From: Gracilaria gracilis
Taxonomy: Eukaryota > Rhodophyta > Florideophyceae > Gracilariales > Gracilariaceae
Direction: 5' to 3'
NCBI GenBank assembly: GCA_030374805.1
Contig: JARGSG010000196.1
Location: 62,001 to 126,000 of the forward strand
DNA: 64,000 bases
The notes under the pieces are model-generated. The model ran no database searches. It was not told where the DNA came from and was given only the letters and a program-made list of their open reading frames with translations. Within the stretch, counting starts at the first letter, position 1. Every line of letters starts with the position of its first letter. This document shows, piece by piece, positions 55,677 to 64,000 of this stretch. The position numbers and the translations under genes were made by a program.

Positions 55677-57945
55677 TTAAGAACCATATAATCAAGAACC
55701 ATCCAAGAACATACCACTTTGAGTCTTGAGAGCAGTTCAACAACCTGCCGACACCAATCCCTAAATGTATTCTTGGCACAACCGCAAAAGTTATTGTTAA
55801 GAGGTTCCGAGCAGTAATGGCGAATAAAGAGCAATCCCCAGAGTAGATGCTTCGGGCGAGTTCTTGATCGGGCTGTAGATAGCATTAGATTCCACGATTT
55901 GGCATAGAGTCCATAACCGACACCAAAGAAAGATTTGAAATTGTTTTTCGCAGTAGAACGGCCTTTTATAAGGGATCAAGCTCGTTTCAAAATGACAATG
56001 CTCGTCGCTCGAAAAGTAGCATTACTTGCCCGATGTGGTTTAGCCATATTTTAATGCAACGCCAGAGGCGAAAAGACACCACGAAGACGTCCGAGATCTT
56101 CCTCCCTTGGAAAGCAGTCAGCAGACCGAGCTTCTCTGGAAAGGCAGGACGAATTCAGGTGTGATCCGAGGCCAAGCCTTCAGGACGGAGCGTAAAAAGT
56201 TGGGCACAGAATAAGATGGGCACCAGATATGTGGGTTGAGGTGTCCTCGCGAAAAACACGAGTCTACAGAAGTGATTCCACAGAGGTGGGGGAAAAGAAA
56301 AAGGGGATGCGCGAGAGCGGGGAATTCAAAGAAAGAAAAGAGGCGAATAAACAAAAGGTACGGTACACACCAGGTTTATCCCTGTACACGATCGAACGTG
56401 ACAAACAGCGGTGTACCGCTCCCATAGTTGGATTCCGTTAGAGGACGCAGGGAGAATAGGCACCCCGTGTGCAACGGAGCCTCTCTTCTGGTAGGAGTCA
56501 ATGACCGCCGAAGGCGAAGAATTCTAGAGACACCTCTGGTTGGGGGAGATTTAATGGGTGCGGCGCCGGGGTCGCCGGCGCACTAAGTAGTGTAGCTCGC
56601 CTCCAACTAATTAAATAAACTAACTATATTGGTCCACGCACAATGGCGATTACCCACGCGTCGTGGCGAACGTTTCACTTGTACGTGGCCAACCTTCGAC
56701 CCCGTCCGTAATCCAGGTGTCCTTCCCACCGTAGTGGCTATTGCTGTTCATATAACTCGACTCAGGGGGTTGAAGGACTTGTCGAAATATGACTAAGTAT
56801 TGGTAACCACCTCCGAGAGGGCGTTGCACCACACAGAGCTCCTTGCATCCTGAATATCGCGCAGCGTCTCTTTCTGGAACCTTTGTTTATGCTAACCTAA
56901 AACGCTCTCTCTCTCCCTCACATACCTAGAAAATCTACGCATATGTCAGTGGAATTCTTATACCTTGTGTAATGGTCATCAAAATTAAATAGTGATGAGT
57001 AACGTACGCCACAAATACATACGTACATCCGAATTGTTGCTTTCGCAAAACATCTCATACCGCATCAGACTGTGACTGTCAAGGGATGTGTCCAATTTCG
57101 TATTATTCATGGAGAAATATTGCACGGAAGTAGACTACCATCGTCTTTACGCACAAGGTAGATTTCGTAAAACTGAACAATAAACAGTCTTCTGTACTAT
57201 TTCTTTAGTGTTTGCACACTTCTATATGTACCAGCAATTTGTAGGATTCATACTGTGATGGTAGGTGAATCTTTCAGGAAATAAATGGATCTAAGAAACT
57301 AGCGGTTTCGTATTGAAAGTAACGGATAAACACTGAAATTGAGCTCATTCGTGTAAACTTGCAATTTATATGCTCTAGTTCTACAAAGGCACGGATTGGT
57401 TTCAATAGTATTCTTTTAAACCTCGAACCGTATCTGAGTAGTCAGTAGGTGATAGTATATTTCATTGATTGAAAAGCGCTATCTGACCAAGGACAGCCTG
57501 GAAACTTTGGTCGAAAACAGAGAACAGGGAAAAGCGACATTCTTCACGTTGTTAATAAATTGGTGAAAAAACATCTGTGTGTGGCTTTGGGGCGTACTTT
57601 GCCTACATTAATTAGAATATCTCCTAGAGATCACTCTTTGTAAGCGAACCGACTTGACGTCCAAAAATGAGAGTAGCCATTGGTCCCAATATTACAGGGT
57701 CAATATCGTCAGCACTCACAAATTTTACCAGCGCAGAAGCCGTCATGACAATGAACATGTGCGTGTGCGTATCTTTGCGGTGCCCAGAGAAGTGCAGAGT
57801 CCAAGGCTAGGATGAAGGGGATGTGTTTCATCGCCGTAACTTTTGAATATGAAACAGTGCTAGAGGGAATCTTCGCCTTCCATTTTTAGCCCATTTGTCG
57901 CATTGGGCACCTTCCCGTGCTTTGTACCACACAAAGTCCACCAGC
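55677..57945. other. Intergenic, no supported gene
   Basis: Several short frames without domains. The first 800 bp are moderately GC-rich, 56.9-57.8 kb is AT-rich. ACTAAGTAGTG at about 56583 echoes an LTR word in reverse orientation but is too short to call. Confidence 0.4.
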
Positions 57946-58807
57946 ATGCCTCCTGGTCCGAAACGTCCGCGCCTAAGTGACAATTCGCCGGCGGTGCGTA
58001 GATTGCACGAGATGTTTGAGAAGCGAGAACTAACTGAAGATGAATCTGCAGCCGATGTGTATAAAATGGATCCCATATTTAAACCGTATAAGCTGCCTAA
58101 CTTCCGTGCAGAATGCAACAAGATAAAAAATCTTAAGATGGAGGAGACAGGTATGTTATATATTAATGTTTGTATCTTCAAATTTTGCTGACTCATATAG
58201 AAGAAAACGCGGCATTTACACTGGCTGCAAAATGCACAGAGGGACCAGAAGAACATTATCGAGGCGTCGTTGAGGCAGGTGAAGAAGATGATGCTGACGA
58301 AATAGAGTCAGACGATATTTCGCACCTAGGAATTAGACCTGGAGAGGTCTACCCGTTGGTTCTCGAATCCCGTTGAGAAGGCGATGATATGATGAGAAAG
58401 TTTGTTTCATTGGCTATATTGCTTCCGTGTGGAGTGAAGGCCGACAATATTCGAACACAAGTTGTCACAAATGGTACTAATTTTGATTTAGTTGTTCGAT
58501 GGCCTGAGCTATGACGGATGTGAAAGTGCTACACAAAGCGCGCTTAACGAAACAATTTGATACTATGAAGGGTTATCATCCGTAAATTCTTTGTTTTCCG
58601 AAAATGTTAAAGAGTATTCGCCGATATGTGTATGAAGACGTCAAATCATTCTGTCGCATAAATCTACCATTTGCCGTTGAGTCACATGTCCCAGACAAGC
58701 AAATTCTAGAATTTCAAGACGGAACAAATATTTTTTATGTTGATCTCAAAGCCCCGGACGATATTTATTCACAAAGTGAACATATTGTTTCCGTGCAAAT
58801 TAGTTAA
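57946..58807 (+). pseudogene. Unknown multi-copy family, copy 2 with a 50-nt intron
   Basis: The ATG at 57946 starts PPGPKRPRLSDNSPAVRRL, then YKMDPIFKPYKLPNFRAEC. A GTATGT...ATAG intron (58151-58200) joins MEET to EENAAFTLAAKC in phase. An acidic patch and EVYPLVLESR lead to a TGA at 58375. MRKFVSLAILLPCGVKADNI and VVRWPE follow, then a one-base phase change, DVKVLHKARLTKQFDTMKGY, and the final FCRINLPFAVESHV and IFYVDLKAPDDIY motifs. This is the fullest of the three copies. Function is unknown; the acidic centre and basic start suggest a nuclear protein. Confidence 0.6.
58151..58200 (+). other. Probable spliceosomal intron
   Basis: GTATGT donor, TTGCTGAC branch-like site, ATAG acceptor, 50 nt, AT-rich. 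Removing it keeps the frame and removes the in-frame stop just downstream of the donor. Confidence 0.65.
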
Positions 58808-60406
58808 TCGACGAAGAACAATTTTTTTTATAATGAAGTAAGTAGAGGGTAAGAGTATTAAATATTGCCTTCTTTTTCTTGTTTACGTTTCTAAACAGTT
58901 TACTAAATCCTAGACGGCGATTATTATACTTGCAGATGGTTAGAGCATTTATCTTCAATGCTTTTCTCTACAAACTAAGAAGAACAAATAGTACCTGCAT
59001 TTCCCGTGACCTCCCGTATTTTTTTAACATAGAGATTCTTATTACGCGTGATTCTTATACTGCGGGATCACTGTATGACTGGTCCAGCTGGTGAGGTCTT
59101 TTCAAAAAATTAATTCTCTAAATGCCCATAATTGCGTTTGCGTTGGGCCAGATTGATATTGTACTGATATCAGTTGGTCCGAACAATATCATACTGATAT
59201 CAATGGACCGGTACGATATCAGTACTCGTCCTGGGTGATAGAAAACATTTGAAACGTTTCCAACGTTATCAAGGTACAAAAAGAACATTTGAAGTGGAAA
59301 GAAGTTCTAAAACTGTAAACCCCATTTCTAAAGCAAAACCAGAAATGGCGCCGGTGGTGAGAAATCCTGGGAAGGACACAAAAACGAAGTTCCAGAAAAC
59401 CAGCCCAAACTGTTGATATCTACACATGAACCGGTCAAACGCGTTAAAGATAAGAGCACCACAAACACGTCATTTGTCCGCAATACAGCACCCATAGCAC
59501 AGCAATATGCCGCTGGCCTTTACTGATAAAATAAATTATGCAACCGCCCTGCCTTGTGCTCGGCCTGCCGGCCATCATCTACGCACTTTCCTCTGACTTG
59601 TTGGCCCCCGCTCGCGCGCTACATTGTTCCATCGCCTCGAGCACACTAACTCAATCCACCATCGTTGTGGCGCACATGCTTCTTTCTTTCTCAGCCATTG
59701 GCCGCATTTTGCAAGCGCCCACGATCCATTACAATAGCTTTCAACTTTAGTTGGTTGCTCATAACCAGTACCAAGAGTCACTTGGCTGTAATTATATTCT
59801 GAATACGACCTCGAGTAAGCAACGCTATTTTAAACAATTGGTTCTTTAATTAGGCCGCAAGGTCTGTCAATTGCGCTTGCCTGAGAATGAAAATTGAAAT
59901 CGGACAGTATAAGAGTATTTTACTTCATTTCTTTTTTTTGTACTTTGAAACCAAAATAAAGTATCGAAAATGTTGAACTACAAAAGTCGGCTCTTGTGTT
60001 CGTTCTGATTGTAAAGTTCTATATTGTAAAGCAACGCCATTTGTGGTACCTAGCCGTTTTTCAGGGTCATATATACCTCATCAGTAATGGGAGCATCTGG
60101 TTCTCTAATATTGAGTATTTATTTAGGCTTGAGGAAATACACAAATTATTAAATTCATTCAATCACTACAACTCTACGCAAGCAGTTTTTCTGCTGAAGA
60201 AAAAATAAAGTGTTCCTCGTTTTCGACTTTAAAATATTCCTCCATAACCGCCTTCCCTAACTCAACTCACACCATTGGAACGTCCTTACCAAGCCACGCA
60301 AGATTATATTTGTTCATGATATGCGTTTGGACCTTGAACGGAAGCGTAAGCGTGACGTAGACTTAACATGATCACTATTTCTTTTCCTCAAGCTCTTCAA
60401 AGAAAT
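58808..60406. other. Intergenic, no supported gene
   Basis: AT-rich with the palindromic cluster at 59161-59225. Frames of 60-70 codons at 59538 and 59996 show no domain. Confidence 0.4.
59161..59225. repeat. GATATC palindrome cluster
   Basis: Outer arms GTACTGATATC and GATATCAGTAC are exact inverted copies, 43 bp apart. Two direct ACTGATATCA words (with GGTCC or GGACC following) lie within. The site could form a cruciform or bind a dimeric protein. Confidence 0.7.
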
Positions 60407-61000
60407 TTAAAATCCAACCAGCTTTGGACGATGCTCCGTAATACGGTCTTCCTCTGTCAAATGGGGACATTTTCGTTGCATTTGTTCAATGTGGACTAAT
60501 TTTTCCGGCCATTTGACAGAAGATTCTAAGTATTCTCCGTCCGCTACCACATGGACAGAAAACGCTCCTTGGCCGAGACCAGACGGAAAAAAGATAGCCA
60601 CTGTAACCTGATTAGTATTTTTCTTTGGTTCGATCCCAATGGAGACTAGATGGAGAGGTTTAAACTCATTGAAACCAAGTATAAGCTCTGTACCGAGCTC
60701 ATCATGGCTATGTTCAGATATATTATCGGTTTCTTGCACGTCGGCGGACAATAAACGACGTTTACTCGAACGAGCTATACAATTTCGACTCAAGAAATTT
60801 ATTGCATCAGTCTCTACAACATCATGAAAACTGATTAAACCATGAAAGGATGTTGCTGCCTTACCACGTGAAATGGCGAAATTCTTTTTCACTTCTTTGT
60901 AGTGCGTTCGAAATTGACTAAGTTTATATTTCTGGAACAAAGATTCAGTCTCCGACACGTCCTTCGGCCTTTCGGTTCCATCAATATTGTGGGAGAGCGA
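60407..61000 (-). pseudogene. Unknown multi-copy family, copy 3, truncated by the LTR
   Basis: From about 61000 downward: DVSETESLFQKYKLSQFRTH matches MDPIFKPYKLPNFRAE of copy 2, a central segment follows, then NQVTVAIFFPSGLGQGAFSV and YLESSVKWPEKLVHIEQM, matching the LAILLPCGVKADNI and VVRWPE parts. The FYVDLKAPDD domain is missing. Upstream the frame enters the LTR at about 61005 (shared with sense LTR sequence). The open frame above that point is chance readthrough into the LTR. Confidence 0.6.
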
Positions 61001-61004
61001 TTCC

Positions 61005-61430
61005 TGAAGACTAACCAGCAGAGGACTCGCATGCAAGGGCAACACGTGTACGGGCCTGCAAAGGTGCCACCACGTTTTCACGTTTGTCCAGGGGCCTATT
61101 TCTGTAGATATAAGATAGGGCACATTACAGTGCCACAGGGTCGAGGCGCCTTGGTGCAGATACTTAAGCACCTCGAGCAGTGCCTCCTCTCAGATTGTAA
61201 ACCAGACACCCTCTTGGTCGCGACTAGCCCCCAAGCTTGCCGTTTCCTTGCCTCTAGGTCTTCAAGCCGCCAGTACTGCACCTTCCGTCCTGTAGGAGTG
61301 CATAGGTAGTGTCCGCCCATTGTACCTCCATATCAGAGGTGTCGCCGTCATCCCCTTCTCACGTGGACCGCTCTGCCAAGCTACCATCGAGTCCTTAGGA
61401 GTGAGCGCTCTTTGCCTACTATCTTTCATT
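61005..61430 (+). repeat. LTR of a second gypsy-type element (left edge approximate)
   Basis: Ends immediately before the primer-binding site and contains AGATATAAGATAGG, a TATA-like word near 61097. It does not match the LTR at 23.5 kb. Only one LTR is in the window. Confidence 0.55.
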
Positions 61431-61448
61431 TGGTCTCCCGACCTAGAA
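61431..61448 (+). promoter_or_regulatory. Primer-binding site, identical to 24379-24396
   Basis: All 18 nt match the first element's site. The gypsy gag begins about 190 bp further on at 61641, a similar leader spacing. Confidence 0.75.
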
Positions 61449-61640
61449 CTCTCTAGGACGACCAGTGGACCGTTTCAGGAAAGAAGATTACTCTAGGATT
61501 CTACCACACAGGATCTGGACCGACGGACTGGTATAGGAAAACAACCGCCCCATGGATACCGATAACTTTCAGAAAGATGACTTTAGGGCTACCCAAGCTG
61601 GCCTAGTGAAGCTACGAAGGTTTCCGAAACTATTGGCCTC

Positions 61641-63400
61641 ATGGCTGATGCGAGCAGTGACCGTCGGAGCACAAGGAGCCAATCTCAGGGACGCCCAATG
61701 ACCCCCGTGGATAATCCCGAATGGATAGGTAGAGAGCCCAATTTGGTCTCTCGTCTTCGTTCCCGTGAACAGGATCAATTCTTAGCTGGCCGCGGTGACG
61801 CGGGACGAAATAAAAGTCTCCCCGAATGTCAGGGCAGACCTTTCCAACGGTCTAGCTGAAGTCCTCTGGCCACAGCTGAGGAGGCTCTGTGAAGAGCATG
61901 TACAGACCCTTTTGGATACTCGCGTACCAATGGTCTTGGACGGGATGATTGACCAACGTATTCAGCGCCTTATCCCTAAGGTCTTGGAGACGAGAACCTT
62001 TGTCGATGCCATGGCCTCAGCCATCCGGACGGAGGTCACACGCCAGGTATGTCCCCAGGCCCTTGCGGCCGCTAATCCACGTAATCCATCGGCCTCTGTG
62101 TGGCAACCACATTCCGAAGCCCCGGGAGTAGCTGCCTTACCAGCCCCTTGCCGGATCGATTTGCAGGAAGACCAAATGGAAGTGAAACCAGGGAGTGGAA
62201 GAGAGCCTCCCCGGCTGGTAGGTCTAATGGATGCACCACCCAGGAGGTACCAGGGATCCCAGGAGCCCCGTAGGCCCAGTGGATTTGGCGATAAAGAGAT
62301 CGCTCCATTGGACAAACGAAGTGTTGACCGTAGGAAGAAGAGAGGCAAGAAGAAGGATAAAAAGTCGAGAAAAAGGAGAGACTATTCGGACGATACCCCA
62401 GCAAAACTCATCGTCATTGACGTATCATTACTTTGTAATTGAAAATGACCCTTTTCATTGAAATGTCAAGGCACTTCCATGGAAGATATTCTTTTCAAAA
62501 AATTACATTCATGGAATATTCAGTAAATTTAGGCCTTGATGACAAATCCATGAGGTTCTTCCTCCTCCAATTACTGTTTCAGTGCCCCTGTTTGGGAATC
62601 ACCTAAAACCTCCCTTACTTCTTGTTTAACTAGTTCTGCCTGGGATAGCGATGATGATTACAGTTCGAACTCGTCATCGTCGCCGGATTCGGATGCGGAT
62701 GATGCGGCTGTTCGACGCCTCACACCGCTGACTACCACCAACGAACTTTTCAAGAAAGTTCTGCATTATCGGACATACCGCTTGGTTGACAAGTCCAAAC
62801 GTTATTCCGGTTCGGTGGCCCGCAAGGTCACCAAATGAGCCAAACGGAAGCAGCTCACCCTTACAGACAAGTTCTCGGGTGCTGACCAGATCACTCTCCT
62901 CAGGTTCTTGAGTCAGTTCCGTACGGCTTGCGATCAGAACGGCGTTCAAGAGGGTACCACTCTGTACCTGTTTCAGTTTTTTCTCAGTGGAAAAGCTCGT
63001 GACTATGTGGTAGTGAAGATTTCTGGGACTAATTACCAGATTGATGCGACCGACATGGAACTTCTCAGATCTTATCCGGAAGTTGTTCCTCACCTACTGG
63101 ACACCTATGCTACTGAAGACGTCATTATGGATACCCATCAGGACGTGATTTCCTTCAGGCAAAGCACCAATGTGGACGAGTCGGACTTTGCTGACCAACT
63201 AAGGAAGAAGGCGTACCGTTGTGGGAATGTGTTTTCCGAAGGTCCACTCAAGCAGCAATTCATCGCCGGACTGCTTCCAGCCATTAGGACACATGTGCGG
63301 AATCATCACACACCACCAGAAGCGTTCCTTCCGCCAGCTGGCTACGTATGCCGAGGGTTACGGCAAAACCTATAGGACTTCTCGCCAGGCTGCGGACACG
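61641..63400 (+). pseudogene. Second gypsy gag, broken
   Basis: The ATG at 61641 opens DRRSTRSQSQGRPMTPVDNP, the same kind of basic leader as the first gag. A frame change near 61795 leads to VSPNVRADLSNGLAEVLWPQ, LDGMIDQRIQRLIPKVLE and a Lys/Arg-rich patch. A non-coding AT-rich stretch interrupts it (62443-62632). Then the capsid core: ELFKKVLHYRTYRLVDKSKR, TGA at 62836-62838, ITLLRFLSQFRTACDQNG, DQLRKKAYRCGNVFSEGPLK and FIAGLLPAIRTHVRNHH. The core aligns in order with the first gag but is clearly a different lineage. Confidence 0.7.
62443..62632. other. AT-rich non-coding insertion inside gag
   Basis: About 190 bp with ATTGAAAATGACCC and an opposed TTTTCATTGAAATG at its left end lie between the Asp/Ser-rich parts of gag. 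No coding sequence. It may be a MITE or SINE-like insertion; target duplications are not evident. Confidence 0.35.
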
Positions 63401-63424
63401 TAAGCCAGAGGCCGAGCTTCCCCG

Positions 63425-63955
63425 TTGCGAAAAGGGTCTAAAGTCCATATGGTCAATTCCTCTGAAAGCGAGTTCGTTGGCCCCATGCATTCGGGAGAAG
63501 GATATATCCTTGCAGTCTCTTTCTCTTCCGTGCCGTCTGGTGCCCCATCCATACCGACCACCAGAACGAGCAGTCCATCTGGAAGTACCACGCCGAGGTA
63601 CACCTTTGTTCAACCTAGGAAGGGCGTTTTCATCCGATCAGGGGCATGCTTTATTTGCCTGTCCATGGCGAGACCGTGCGACTGCATGAAGTTCATGCCA
63701 GAAAACGTTCGCAAGAACCTGTTGGCCAAAAGAGATGAGAACTTTCAAGCGAGGGAGTCCGAAGGAATGTACGCTCGCCCGTACCAAAAAAGTTCACAGT
63801 CCCCAGGCTTTAGTCGATACGCCACCCCTCTGGAGACAATCAGTCCTTCGCAAGTCAACGTTATTGACTCGAATGACGCGGAACAGATTCCGCAGGTACA
63901 GGACGACGGAGATCCCCTGGCTCGTCATGGAGACACGGAACAGGAAACCGAGTAG
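63425..63955 (+). CDS. Gag C-terminal or zinc-binding segment of the second gypsy
   Basis: Open for 176 codons with VNSSESEFVGPMHSGEGYIL, then a Cys-containing part (ACFICLSMARPCDCMKF) in the place of the first element's zinc knuckle, then a linker with SQSPGFSRYATPLETIS and an acidic end. It is probably the end of gag continuing into pol. The start is not certain because the upstream gag frame stops at 63373 in another phase. Confidence 0.5.
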   Translation: MRKGSKVHMVNSSESEFVGPMHSGEGYILAVSFSSVPSGAPSIPTTRTSSPSGSTTPRYTFVQPRKGVFIRSGACFICLSMARPCDCMKFMPENVRKNLLAKRDENFQARESEGMYARPYQKSSQSPGFSRYATPLETISPSQVNVIDSNDAEQIPQVQDDGDPLARHGDTEQETE

Positions 63956-64000
63956 AGGAGCGGAACGAGGCGAACCGCCTTTTTGATGATCCTACCCTCA

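Larger units (their letters stand above)
61431..64000 (+). mobile_element. Second gypsy-type element, cut by the window end
   Basis: The primer-binding site and a gag homologous to that at 24.5 kb but divergent in sequence. Pol would follow past 64000. Confidence 0.7.

Noticed and set aside
23400..55700. Target-site duplication flanking the outer gypsy LTRs
   Set aside because: The bases next to the left LTR (AATAT) and right LTR (TTAAG) do not match, so I do not claim a single simple insertion.
56570..56600. LTR remnant in reverse orientation
   Set aside because: Only 11 bases match the LTR word, which is too short.
5269..63400. A reassigned stop codon in this genome
   Set aside because: All three stop codons occur inside frames and all three also end genes. 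A single-codon reassignment cannot explain that.
1..64000. tRNA, rRNA or CRISPR arrays
   Set aside because: No tRNA T-loop and acceptor pairings, rRNA cores or regularly spaced repeats were seen by eye. A covariance-model search would be decisive.

Overview
This is eukaryotic nuclear DNA dense in transposable elements. It carries WD40/bromodomain and fructose-bisphosphatase genes, TATA boxes, a short GT-AG intron, and Ty3, Ty1/copia, DIRS, Harbinger and CACTA-type transposon sequences. The element mix, few introns and unfamiliar lineage-specific proteins fit a red alga (florideophyte type) best. That is inference; another alga or a stramenopile is not excluded.

Layout. 0-1 kb: a GC-rich minus-strand gene for a Cys-rich secreted-type protein with a TATA box. 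2-2.7 kb: first copy of an unknown multi-copy gene family. 5.2-6.5 kb: dead PIF/Harbinger transposase. 6.6-7.4 kb: remnant with a TFIIF-alpha-like C-terminus. 9-10 kb: broken fructose-1,6-bisphosphatase. 11-12 kb: Myb/SANT-like coiled-coil protein with four in-frame stops, and a 26-bp perfect palindrome upstream. 12.6-14 kb: broken protein of unknown function. 14.4-15.4 kb: frameshifted secreted GCC2/GCC3-type Cys-rich protein. 15.5-17.1 kb: intact 515-aa unknown protein. 17.4-22.9 kb: DIRS-type tyrosine-recombinase retrotransposon on the minus strand, in the odd order YR-gag-RT-RNaseH.

23.5-55.7 kb: two ~855-bp direct repeats, read as LTRs, flank a Ty3/gypsy chromovirus. Its gag follows the left LTR (24.5-26.4 kb). 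Protease, RT, RNaseH and integrase lie at 42.4-47.6 kb. A long antisense reading frame sits just inside the right LTR. Between gag and pol are 16 kb of other material: a BRWD/PHIP-like WD40-bromodomain gene, two unknown genes, an amine-oxidase relic, an intact 1093-aa Tnp2/CACTA-type transposase protein and a divergently oriented partner ORF. A complete Ty1/copia element (47.6-52.6 kb) is inserted inside the chromodomain codons of the gypsy element; the chromodomain resumes after the copia 3' LTR, with a 4-bp target duplication. 57.9-58.8 and 60.4-61.0 kb: two further copies of the unknown family. 61-64 kb: another gypsy-type element with the same 18-nt primer-binding site but a different LTR, cut by the window end.

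Recurring theme: many reading frames stay in phase for kilobases yet contain several in-frame TAG, TGA and TAA codons, in both transposons and host-type genes. Frameshifts also occur but are often absent within a given long frame. Ordinary decay dominated by point mutation is the default reading. Sequencing error, a C-to-T mutational process and readthrough are alternatives.
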